Shown here piece after piece: positions 9,186 through 17,911 of a stretch of DNA of 64,000 nt (within the stretch, counting starts at the first letter, position 1; each line of letters starts with the position of its first letter). The translations under genes and the position numbers were made by a program. The notes beneath the pieces are model-generated. The model was not told the origin of the DNA, did no database searches, and was given only the letters and a program-made list of their open reading frames with translations. The stretch is from Anaerolineae bacterium. Lineage in GTDB: Bacteria; Chloroflexota; Anaerolineae; Aggregatilineales; UBA3940. The stretch covers positions 23,781-87,780 of the forward strand of contig JAFGOY010000028.1 of NCBI GenBank assembly GCA_016926255.1. Reading direction: 5' to 3'.

Positions 9186-10778
9186 ATGATAGTGTCAAAA
9201 GTAAGGCAATTCTTTCGCGATCTACCATTGGGCAGCAAGCTGGCCGGGTTATCGAACCTGCTCGTGCTGGCAGTAGTGCTGGCGCTGACCCTGTTCAGCA
9301 TCCGACGGGAACGGGCTACCTTCCGGCAGGAACTGGAAGATCAGGCCACACTGATGCTCGAAACGCTGCCTCTCACGATCCGCGACCAGCTTTACCAGCT
9401 TGAGATCGACGAACTGGTAGATGTCGCCAACGTGGTCGGCGATAACGAGATGGTGACGCTGCTCAAAATCTACGACTCCGAAGGGGCGCTGCTGGTCGAT
9501 GCCCAACGGCCAGAGCCGGTATTTGGGCAGGTGAGCGAACCATTGGGCGAATCGCTGATCGGACTCGACGCCGAGGAGATCGTGCTGAACTGGGAACCCG
9601 ATCAACTCGTCGCGGGGCGGTCGATCAGGCTGGGCAACCAGGTGATCGGCGCGGTGGCGATTGGGCTGGCGACCGAGCCGCTCGATGCGAAAGTGCGCGG
9701 ACTGACACGGCAGGCGGCACTGATCGGCGCGGGGGCACTGATCGCCGGAATCGGGTTGATGATATTACTGGCGCGGGAAATCACCACGCCGTTGAGCGAA
9801 CTGACCGAGATCGCCGGGGAGATGGCGGGCGGCGACCGCGAGAAACGCATTCAGCGCGAAGCGAACGACGAGATCGGGCAGCTGGGGAGCGCCTTCAACA
9901 CGATGGCGGATTCGATCAAACAGCGGGAGGACGATCTACGCAGGTTCGCCGCCGGGCTGGAACTAACCGTCGCCGAAAGAACCGGCGAACTGCAGGAGAA
10001 GGTCGAGGAGCTGGAGAAAACCAACAAGGCACTCGACATCGCCCGGAAGCAGGCGGAAGAAGCGACCGAGATCAAAAGCCAGTTCCTGGCAACGATGTCA
10101 CACGAACTGCGGACACCGCTCAACGCGGTGCTGGGTTTCAGCCAGCTTCTACTGGCGGGAACATCGGGCGACCTGAACGAGAAACAGACCGACAAAGTCC
10201 AGCGGATATTCAGGAACGGGCAAACGCTGCTGGAGATGATCAACGACCTCTTAGACCTGGCGAAGATCGAGGCGGGGCGGTTGGAACTGGTCGAGGAGCC
10301 TTTCACGGTACAGGACTGGCTGACCGGGATCAGCCTGCAATTCGACGGGCTGGCAAAAGAAAAGAATTTAGCGATCGCCTACAAGCTGGACGACCGCCTG
10401 CCGGGGAAGATCGTCGGGGACGCAGTGCGCCTGAAACAGATCGTCGTCAACCTGCTCTCGAACGCGATCAAGTTTACCGACGAAGGGTCGGTGACGGTCG
10501 ACGTGGCGCGGGCAGACTCGAAGCAGTGGACGATTGCGGTCAGCGACACGGGAATTGGAATCCCGGCGCACGCGCAGGAATACATCTTCGACGAGTTCCG
10601 GCAGGTGGATGGTACTTCGAAACGCAGATATGGGGGGACAGGGCTGGGGCTGGCAATTGTCAAGAACCTGGTGCTGACAATGGGGGGGACGGTACGCGTC
10701 AAGAGCACGGTCGGGGAGGGCAGCACGTTTACCGTCACACTACCGCTGGCAGAAGAAACCGACGACAAAGAAGGATAG
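9186..10778 (+). CDS. Sensor histidine kinase (TM-sensor-TM-HAMP-HisKA-HATPase)
   Basis: HAMP ITTPLSELTEIAGEMAGGD; MSHELRTPLNAVLGFSQ; NLLSNAIKF; DTGIGIPAHAQEYIF; GTGLGLAIV. Confidence 0.93.
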   Translation: MIVSKVRQFFRDLPLGSKLAGLSNLLVLAVVLALTLFSIRRERATFRQELEDQATLMLETLPLTIRDQLYQLEIDELVDVANVVGDNEMVTLLKIYDSEGALLVDAQRPEPVFGQVSEPLGESLIGLDAEEIVLNWEPDQLVAGRSIRLGNQVIGAVAIGLATEPLDAKVRGLTRQAALIGAGALIAGIGLMILLAREITTPLSELTEIAGEMAGGDREKRIQREANDEIGQLGSAFNTMADSIKQREDDLRRFAAGLELTVAERTGELQEKVEELEKTNKALDIARKQAEEATEIKSQFLATMSHELRTPLNAVLGFSQLLLAGTSGDLNEKQTDKVQRIFRNGQTLLEMINDLLDLAKIEAGRLELVEEPFTVQDWLTGISLQFDGLAKEKNLAIAYKLDDRLPGKIVGDAVRLKQIVVNLLSNAIKFTDEGSVTVDVARADSKQWTIAVSDTGIGIPAHAQEYIFDEFRQVDGTSKRRYGGTGLGLAIVKNLVLTMGGTVRVKSTVGEGSTFTVTLPLAEETDDKEG

Positions 10779-10782
10779 GCTC

Positions 10783-11196
10783 ATGCCCGAACAAATATCC
10801 GACTGGAAAGTTCTGATCATCGACGACGATACCGATAACCTGGGCGTCGCGTGCGAGTTCCTTGAATTCCTGGGGGCGACCGTGCGCACCGCGCGAGACG
10901 GCGAAGAAGGACTGGAGAGTCTCAAAGACTTCGAACCGACGGTCATCCTGCTGGATTTGTCGATGCCGGTGATGGACGGCTGGCAGATGATCAAGAAGCT
11001 GAAGGAAGATGAAAAACAGGCCGCGATCCCGGTGATCGCATTGACCGCCCACGCAATGTCACACGACCGCGAACGGGTGATCGAAGCCGGATTCGACGGG
11101 CATATCATCAAGCCCTTCTTACTTTCATCGCTGGTCGACGATATCAAGCGCTACCTGACCAACAAAGGGCAGGCTGACGCGAAAAAAAAGTCATAA
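10783..11196 (+). CDS. Receiver-only response regulator
   Basis: IIDDDTDN, ILLDLSMPVMDG, ALTAHAM, IIKPF. Confidence 0.92.
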   Translation: MPEQISDWKVLIIDDDTDNLGVACEFLEFLGATVRTARDGEEGLESLKDFEPTVILLDLSMPVMDGWQMIKKLKEDEKQAAIPVIALTAHAMSHDRERVIEAGFDGHIIKPFLLSSLVDDIKRYLTNKGQADAKKKS

Positions 11197-11244
11197 ACGA
11201 CGCCGCGCCGACCGGCGGCGACAATCAATCATGGATGGCCGACA

Positions 11245-11628
11245 ATGGAAAATGCATGGCGGGTACTGGTCGTCGAAGATAACGACGACAATTTCAAGGT
11301 ATTCAAAGAAGCTCTTGAATACCACAACCCGGCGGTCGAGGTGCGCTGGGTGGTGAGCGGCGAAGACGGCGACATCGTGCTGGCCGATTTCATCCCTGAT
11401 CTCGTGATCCTTGACCTGGAACTACCGGGGAAAGACGGCTGGCAAATCCTCGGCGAACTGCGCGAGAATCCCGCACTGGCCGGGGTGCCGGTGATCGCCA
11501 CGACCGCCTATCACTCAGTCAACGTGGCGGCTAAGGCGCGAGAAGTGGGCTTCGACGGGTACTTCCCCAAACCGATCGACGTGTTCAGCTTTGGCGCGGA
11601 GATCGAGGCGATCATGCAAGGCGGGTAA
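11245..11628 (+). CDS. Receiver-only response regulator
   Basis: VVEDNDDN, VILDLELPGKDG, ATTAYHS, FPKPID. Confidence 0.9.
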   Translation: MENAWRVLVVEDNDDNFKVFKEALEYHNPAVEVRWVVSGEDGDIVLADFIPDLVILDLELPGKDGWQILGELRENPALAGVPVIATTAYHSVNVAAKAREVGFDGYFPKPIDVFSFGAEIEAIMQGG

Positions 11629-11672
11629 CTGCAATTAAACGTGTGGAGTTCTGCCTCACACCCCGGCAGAGT

Positions 11673-11720
11673 GCAACCATCTTCGGTTGCTCAGGAGTTT
11701 GGGCTGTGCCCAAACATCCA
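11673..11720. repeat. Double-hairpin intergenic element, copy B
   Basis: GCAACC-atcttc-GGTTGC TCAGGA GTTTGGG-ctgtg-CCCAAAC ATCCAC. Confidence 0.6.
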
Positions 11721-11827
11721 CTGCGCCGCCCCTGCACCGCTACTTTTTTATCGGCTGGCAAAGTCAGCCGATAAAATTTGCCCTTGACTCTCACGTAACG
11801 TGATACCGTACAATCTGCTGGTAAGGA

Positions 11828-12589
11828 GTGATTGTCATGGCATACACGGTCAAACAGCTTGCCGATCTCGCGGGGATCAGCGTGCGGACACTGCACTACT
11901 ACGACGAAATCGACCTGCTGCCACCGTCGACGGTGGAGGGCAGCGGGTATCGATACTACGACGCGGGTGCGGTGCTCCGCTTGCAGCAAATCCTGTTCTA
12001 CAAAGAACTGGGGTTGAGCCTCAAAGAGATCAAAGGGCTGCTGGATGCGCCCGATTTCGATGTGCTGACTGCACTCGAAATGCACAAGAAACGGATCGAG
12101 CAAAAGGCGGGACGCATCCGGGGACTCCTTCAAACAGTCGAAAATACCATCCAGCATTTGAAAGGTACACAGCCAATGAGCGACTCAGATTTGTTCAAGG
12201 GCTTCGACGAGGCCCAGCAGGAAGAATGGGAAAAGGAAGTGGTGGAGCGATGGGGAGCCGACAACCCCGCCACCATCCAATCGAAGCAGAGGTGGGGAAG
12301 TATGAGCGATGCACAGAAAGCCGAGATTCTATCAGAGGGGCAGGCGATCACGCTGGGACTGGCCGAACTCATCGACCGCGATCCCGACGACCCCGACGTG
12401 CAGGCACTCGTCGCACGGCAGCACAAGTGGATCGGCAATTTCTACGACTGCAGCCTGGAAATGCTCGAAGGGCTGGGGCTGATGTACACCACCGATCCGC
12501 GCTTCGCCGAGAACTACAGCCGCCATCACCCCGACCTGCCCCAGTTCTTCTACGAGGCGATCAAGGTTTACGTGAAGGCGAACGGGTAA
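11828..12589 (+). CDS. MerR-family regulator with TipAS-like effector domain
   Basis: MAYTVKQLADLAGISVRTLHYYDEIDLLPPS HTH; C-terminal helical domain with EEWEKEVVERWG and HHPDLPQFFYEAIKVYVKANG, typical of TipAS. Confidence 0.85.
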   Translation: MIVMAYTVKQLADLAGISVRTLHYYDEIDLLPPSTVEGSGYRYYDAGAVLRLQQILFYKELGLSLKEIKGLLDAPDFDVLTALEMHKKRIEQKAGRIRGLLQTVENTIQHLKGTQPMSDSDLFKGFDEAQQEEWEKEVVERWGADNPATIQSKQRWGSMSDAQKAEILSEGQAITLGLAELIDRDPDDPDVQALVARQHKWIGNFYDCSLEMLEGLGLMYTTDPRFAENYSRHHPDLPQFFYEAIKVYVKANG

Positions 12590-12610
12590 AGCCCTCCTGC
12601 ATCTCAAATT

Positions 12611-12643
12611 ACATCAGCGGTTGGCGCTGCCAACCGCTGATGT
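12611..12643. terminator. Perfect hairpin between convergent genes
   Basis: ACATCAGCGGTTGGC-gct-GCCAACCGCTGATGT, 15-bp perfect stem. Confidence 0.65.
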
Positions 12644-12669
12644 TGTGATCTCACTAAGGGGGACGCTGG

Positions 12670-13701
12670 TCAGGGATTGTAGTAGTAGTAGAACTCCATC
12701 TGCGAGATTACATTGTTCATCATCTGCTCAGGGTTGGATGTATCGAACAGCGCATTACCGGGTACGGAACTATAGGAGAGCAGTTCACCCGTTATTTCAT
12801 CAGTTACCATTATCTGTACATTATCAATGGGAGGGTAAGCACAATCCAGTTCCATTAAAATATTCATAGTCGCAGCAATAAGTTCGCTATCAAAAAGTTC
12901 ACGGTACTCACGAAACGATACCAGATAGGCTTCTATCTGCACCTGGTCATCGTTAAGAACCAGGTAGAAGGCAGTGTTATGCACTTCGGACATATCCCCA
13001 AAATGCCATTCGATTGATTCACGAAGCTCAGGCCACGTGCAGGCATCTTCCGGCGGCGATACAAAACCCTGGGATGGCGGTATGTTGGCGCGCATATAAT
13101 CCGTTTCAGTGTTGGCATCCAACAGATCGAAATAATCACTCGCTGAAGGATTGGAACCCAGGGGAAGCGTATCAACAGCGAAGTGCGTGCTATACCAGCT
13201 ATTGTAGGCGGGATCGACAACCAGGGGATTCAGATGGGTGAATACTTCCTCGACACAGGGACATTCCTTCACGAGCTCATCCGACAGCCGCGCGGATTCA
13301 TGCGCCGCGACCCCGGCATTCTCGAACAATTTGTCCTGTTCTGTCCATTCAGGGAAGAGTTCGGGCGAAACAACCCAATATCGAAGAATGACTCTATCCT
13401 GAAATGCATACCAGCTTACAGCTGACTCGTAATCAGACAGAAACTCACGCGCCTGAAGCAGCGCTGTCAGTTCATCGCAGGCAGGGGTTGGGGTCAGGGT
13501 GGGTTCCGGTGTATCGGTGGGGGTCGGGGTGTCGGTCGGGGTGCTGGTAGGCTCCGGCGTGGGGGTGAGCGTCGATGTGGCGGTGGGACGCGGCGTTTCA
13601 GTGGGAGTAGGGGGCAGCAAGCCTTGCAAAGTTCCGCACGCACCTGAGTACAGAGCAATCAGCAGGACTGCACAGGAAATAAATCTCACTCGTTTTTTCA
13701 T
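12670..13701 (-). CDS. Predicted lipoprotein with Thr/Pro-rich linker, unknown function
   Basis: Signal/lipobox LLIALYSGAC; low-complexity TPTPTETPRPTAT...PTP linker, then a globular region. Confidence 0.65.
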   Translation of the reverse strand: MKKRVRFISCAVLLIALYSGACGTLQGLLPPTPTETPRPTATSTLTPTPEPTSTPTDTPTPTDTPEPTLTPTPACDELTALLQAREFLSDYESAVSWYAFQDRVILRYWVVSPELFPEWTEQDKLFENAGVAAHESARLSDELVKECPCVEEVFTHLNPLVVDPAYNSWYSTHFAVDTLPLGSNPSASDYFDLLDANTETDYMRANIPPSQGFVSPPEDACTWPELRESIEWHFGDMSEVHNTAFYLVLNDDQVQIEAYLVSFREYRELFDSELIAATMNILMELDCAYPPIDNVQIMVTDEITGELLSYSSVPGNALFDTSNPEQMMNNVISQMEFYYYYNP

Positions 13702-13858
13702 TGTCGGCCCCTATATAGGTGAAAAAACAATATCAACCAATGGTGCAACAAAAGACAGCAGTAATGGGGCAAGCTCCCAGCCTGCAGGCAATATTATAAT
13801 GTTGTTTCTGACACAGGGAAAGGAGGTCGCAGCACGCTGCGCCCGTTGATTATTGGGA

Positions 13859-13926
13859 GTTTTGGCTGTGCCAAAACATCCATTCCCCTCTGGCCTACGG
13901 CCCATCTCCCCCAAACCTGAGGGCGG
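13859..13926. repeat. Intergenic element: double-hairpin copy C fused to family IV palindrome
   Basis: GTTTTGG-ctgtg-CCAAAAC ATCCATT then CCCCTCTGGCCTACGGCCCATCTCCCCCAAACCTGAGGGCG; family IV near-copy at 51073-51117. Confidence 0.55.
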
Positions 13927-14089
13927 CCCGTACAATACCTTCGCCAAAACCGTCCGATGCTTTCGGGCGGGGACAAGCCCCGTCCCTACCGCCAATACCT
14001 CAGTCAAATAACCTTTCGGAACAGCGGCAGCCAGAGAGAAAATATGTTATGTGAAGTCTGCCAGAGATTGACGGCAATCGTGTTTCGGG

Positions 14090-15154
14090 TTATTGCCAGG
14101 CATCGAAGTAGGCATAGATATTGTCCGGGTTGGCCCCCGGCCCGAACTCGCACTGAGCGATCAGGCCACCGGAGTGGAACAGGGATCCACGCATCTGGCG
14201 AACGTAAGCGGGAACGTCGGCGGGATCGGCATTGGGCAGAATGTGAAGGCGATCCAGCTCGCCCCAGAAGGTGATCCGTCCCCTGAACGGGGCAAGATTA
14301 TCCAACCCCATCGTGAAGACCTGGCTGTTGAGCGCATCAAGGCCCAGGTCGATCAGATCGGGGAGGATGGCGAGGATATTGCCATCGGAGTGCATGAAGG
14401 CATACTTGCCATGCCGGTGGGCAACGTCGATATAGTCTTTGTAGAGCGGTTTGAACAGGCTCCGCCACAGGGCCGGGTTGACCAGCATACCGCGCTCCGA
14501 TCCCCAGTCGTCCATGAACCAGATCGCATCGACGGCGGTCATCGCCCAGGCTTCGAGCAGGTCGACGTAAAAGCGGTGGATTCTGGCAAGCAGGGAGAGC
14601 ATCTCCGGGGGCGGTGCAGCAAGATCGACCAGCAGATTGAGCGATCCACGCAGGTTTTGCAGCCGCTCAAACGGGCGGGGGAGCGCACCAGGGGTCAGAC
14701 CAGCGATGACAAAGCGGTCAGTGGAACGGCAGAATGCATCGACCTGATCGACATCGACTGAGAGGTACGAATCGGGAATATTCACCATACCGACTGCCGA
14801 CCAATCAGGGAGCAGTGGGGAACGGACATCACCCATCAGGCCAGGTTCGATGTTGACGAAGATGCTGCCCCATTCGTCGGTAAAGGTGCCAGACCGGTAG
14901 ACCGCGCCGCCGTCGGCATAGGAGTCGAGGACGGCGGGAGGGACGGATCGATACAGCGGGGGGCAGAAAACCAGGTCATCGGGGAAAGCGGATTGAAGGC
15001 GCGAGACTTCCGCCGGGTGGTTGATCCGCGCCCAGGGGGTGAGCCACAACTGGCGCGGCACACGCGACGGCGAAGCAAAGGTCAGGGTTTCGATCACCAG
15101 TTCCCTGGGTGAGCTCACAGGGGGAATCCTTCCAACAGAGCGATAAAGCCTCAC
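14090..15154 (-). CDS. Uroporphyrinogen decarboxylase (URO-D)-like protein
   Basis: AIWFMDDWGSERGMLVNPALWRSLFKPLYKDYIDVAHRHGKYAFMHSDGNILAILPDLIDLGLDALNSQ resembles URO-D/methyltransferase superfamily; start uncertain. Confidence 0.7.
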   Translation of the reverse strand: MRLYRSVGRIPPVSSPRELVIETLTFASPSRVPRQLWLTPWARINHPAEVSRLQSAFPDDLVFCPPLYRSVPPAVLDSYADGGAVYRSGTFTDEWGSIFVNIEPGLMGDVRSPLLPDWSAVGMVNIPDSYLSVDVDQVDAFCRSTDRFVIAGLTPGALPRPFERLQNLRGSLNLLVDLAAPPPEMLSLLARIHRFYVDLLEAWAMTAVDAIWFMDDWGSERGMLVNPALWRSLFKPLYKDYIDVAHRHGKYAFMHSDGNILAILPDLIDLGLDALNSQVFTMGLDNLAPFRGRITFWGELDRLHILPNADPADVPAYVRQMRGSLFHSGGLIAQCEFGPGANPDNIYAYFDAWQ

Positions 15155-15252
15155 ACAGATCGTCGAGAAATTGTATAATGATTACGTCGGTAAACAAAAC
15201 CCCGGCGAGACGCCGGGAATCACGCACTGAAAACCCGACTAGAGAGACGGCG

Positions 15253-17673
15253 ATGAAAACCAGGGATCGCGTCAAACTGTATGGATCAATTCTCACGTTT
15301 GCCGCGGCCTGTCTTCTGTTCGCCCCAAATCCACAGATAACAGATGCACCGCCGCTCGATCTCATCGGCCCTGATTCGATCATCTGGGCCTGCGCGATCG
15401 TCGTACTGTTTCAAGTGGCGATCATCGCGCTGATGATTCTCAACCATACGCGCCGCAAAAATATCCAAAAGGAGCTTTCCGCCAGCGTCGAACGCTACCA
15501 GTCGCTGTTCGATCACTCGCCGGAGGGGATCGGGCTTATTTCGCTGGACGGTAAATTTCTGGACTGCAACAGAGCAATGGAAGACCTGATCCGGCTGCCG
15601 AAAGCCAAGATCGTCGGGCGGCATTTCACCGGACTGGATATCCTGCCGAGCAAATCCATCTACCAGTTCCTGCGGTTGTATAAACGGCTGGAAAATGCGG
15701 AAGGCACCAATAACCTGGAATTGTATATCATCGACCGCGAGGGGCAGGTACGGTGGATCGAAGTGTTTGCCAGCCTGCTCAGGAAGAAGAACGTACCCCA
15801 AGCGGTGCAGGTGATCGTCCGCGACATCACCGAGCGAAAATGGGCCGAACACGCATCAAGCGAGGAGAAAGCCTTCGCGGAGGCCCTGCGCGATACGGCA
15901 GCGATGCTGAACAGCACCCTCGACCTGGACAAAGTCCTGAGCCGGGTGCTGGCGAACGTGTGGCGGGTGGTGTATCACGACGCGGCAAACATCATGCTGG
16001 TCGAGAACGGCATCGCCAGGGTGGTGGGGCACCGGGGTTATATGGAACGCGGGCTTGAAGCGGACGTGATGGCGGTTCGATACGAGGTCGCAAAGACTAC
16101 CAACCTGCAGCATATGACACAGACCAAAGACTGCCTCCTGATCAGCAACGTGCGGGAATACCCCGGCTGGATACTGGCCCCACATACCGAGTGGATACGG
16201 TCGAATCTCGGCGTACCGATCATCAGCACGACGGGAGAGGTGATCGGGTTCATCAACCTGGACAGCGAAATGGAAGGCTTCTTCACCCCCGAACACGCCG
16301 AACGACTCCAGGGATTCGCAACCCAGGCCGCGGTCGCGATCCGGAATGCACAGCTTTACGAGGCGGAGCAAAACCGGCGGCAGATCGCGGAGACACTCCA
16401 ACAGGCAACCGCCGTGTTGAATACTTCGCTGGAACTGGAAGAAGTCCTGAACCTGATCCTGGAACAACTGAGCAGCGTGATCGACTACGACAGTGCGGCG
16501 ATACAGCGGCTCGATGCAGGCAACAACACGCTGGTGATCCATGCCTGCCAGTATTTCGATCACCCGGATAAGGTAGTCGGGCTGAGGTTCCCAATCGAGC
16601 CGAAGTTCCCGAACATGCGTGTGGTCAGGGAGAGAAAGCCACTGGCCATCGACGACGTGACGGTCGACTACCCGCATTTTCAGGTCGAAGCCAACTCCTT
16701 CGAATCGGGTCATATCCGCTCGTGGCTGGGGGTTCCACTGATTGCCAGGGACAAGACGATCGGGATCATCACGCTCGACCGGAAAACCATTCACCCGTTC
16801 ACGGAAGAAGAAACCGGCATCGTGACGGCCTTCGCAAACCAAGCAGCGGTCGCCATCGAAAATGCGGCGTTATATGACAGCCTGGAGGGTCAAAATGCGC
16901 TGCTGGAGGAGCGGGTCAGAGAGCGGACGATCCAGTTAGAGGAAGCCAACAGACACCTGCGGAGGCTCAGCGAGTTGAAGGACGAATTCGTCGCCAACGT
17001 TTCACACGAGCTGCGCACCCCGATAGCCAATATCAAGCTGTACCATCACCTGCTGGGCTCGAAGCCGGAGAGCAGCGAAAAGTACCTCGCCACCTTGCAG
17101 CGCGAGACGAACCGGCTGGAAAAGATCGTCGAAGATATCCTCCACATCTCGCGCATCGACCAGGGTGAACTCAACCTGATGGCAACGTCGGTCGACCTGA
17201 ACTCGATAGCCGAGTCATACGTCACCGACCGGCAGGCACTGGCCAAAAATCGCCTCCTGACGCTCAACCTGGAAACCAATCAGAATATCCCACTGGTGCT
17301 GGCCGATCAGGGGATGCTGGGGCAGGTATTCAGCATCATCCTGACGAACGCGATCAACTACACGCCAGAAGAGGGACAAATCGATGTACGGGTAATTGAC
17401 GATGTGCGCGACGGCCAGCCGTGGGCAGGGTTCAGTATCAGCGACAGCGGGCCGGGCATTCCAGAAGACGAACGGGACAGGCTGTTCGAACGCTTCTTCA
17501 GGGGACTACATGCGCAGGATTCGGGCGTACCGGGAACCGGGCTTGGATTGTCCATCGCCAAGGAGATCATCGACCGACACGAGGGGCAGATCGAGGTGAC
17601 GTACCAGGGGATCAACGGGACGGGGGTCACCTTCACAGTATGGATACCTGCCTGTGACGAAGAAAGTGGGTAA
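15253..17673 (+). CDS. Membrane hybrid-sensor histidine kinase, PAS-GAF-GAF-HisKA-HATPase
   Basis: Two TM segments, PAS (YQSLFDHSPEGIGLISLDGKFLDCN), two GAF-like blocks, NVSHELRTPIANIKLYHHLL, NAINYTPEEG, GTGLGLSIAKEI. Start ATG 15253 preferred over ORF-track 15109. Confidence 0.88.
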   Translation: MKTRDRVKLYGSILTFAAACLLFAPNPQITDAPPLDLIGPDSIIWACAIVVLFQVAIIALMILNHTRRKNIQKELSASVERYQSLFDHSPEGIGLISLDGKFLDCNRAMEDLIRLPKAKIVGRHFTGLDILPSKSIYQFLRLYKRLENAEGTNNLELYIIDREGQVRWIEVFASLLRKKNVPQAVQVIVRDITERKWAEHASSEEKAFAEALRDTAAMLNSTLDLDKVLSRVLANVWRVVYHDAANIMLVENGIARVVGHRGYMERGLEADVMAVRYEVAKTTNLQHMTQTKDCLLISNVREYPGWILAPHTEWIRSNLGVPIISTTGEVIGFINLDSEMEGFFTPEHAERLQGFATQAAVAIRNAQLYEAEQNRRQIAETLQQATAVLNTSLELEEVLNLILEQLSSVIDYDSAAIQRLDAGNNTLVIHACQYFDHPDKVVGLRFPIEPKFPNMRVVRERKPLAIDDVTVDYPHFQVEANSFESGHIRSWLGVPLIARDKTIGIITLDRKTIHPFTEEETGIVTAFANQAAVAIENAALYDSLEGQNALLEERVRERTIQLEEANRHLRRLSELKDEFVANVSHELRTPIANIKLYHHLLGSKPESSEKYLATLQRETNRLEKIVEDILHISRIDQGELNLMATSVDLNSIAESYVTDRQALAKNRLLTLNLETNQNIPLVLADQGMLGQVFSIILTNAINYTPEEGQIDVRVIDDVRDGQPWAGFSISDSGPGIPEDERDRLFERFFRGLHAQDSGVPGTGLGLSIAKEIIDRHEGQIEVTYQGINGTGVTFTVWIPACDEESG

Positions 17674-17724
17674 TATTACAACGAATACGCGCACCGCCCC
17701 CAAAGAGACTGAGTTTGTATTATT

Positions 17725-17752
17725 CCCCGGCTAAAACGCCGGGCTAAAATCG
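17725..17752. repeat. Palindromic intergenic motif, family V
   Basis: CCCCGGCTAAAACGCCGGGCTAAAATCGAT; related CGGGCTAAA(ATCGAT) motifs near 7650, 36465 and 42300. Confidence 0.45.
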
Positions 17753-17911
17753 ATAGGTCGCCCTCAGGCAGGACGGAACCCTGACCCCTACGAGACGAGA
17801 TCGGGGATGGGAATCATCTGGAAGATTGTTGAATATTCGGGCACATGAACGGGTCGGCCCGGTTCATTGATCCGTACATACGACAAGGTCGATTAGCACA
17901 GGCAAAATCGA

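Noticed and set aside
11800-12648. 282-aa ORF in alternative frame over the MerR gene
   Set aside because: Out-of-frame with the clear MerR/TipAS product; R/G-rich shadow ORF.
13499-13849. Plus-strand ORF with GSGVSVGVGVSVGV repeats
   Set aside because: It is the antisense of the Thr/Pro-rich linker of the minus-strand lipoprotein; not an independent repeat protein.
15856-16842. 328-aa minus-strand ORF
   Set aside because: Antisense to GAF/PAS kinase coding sequence; no motif support.
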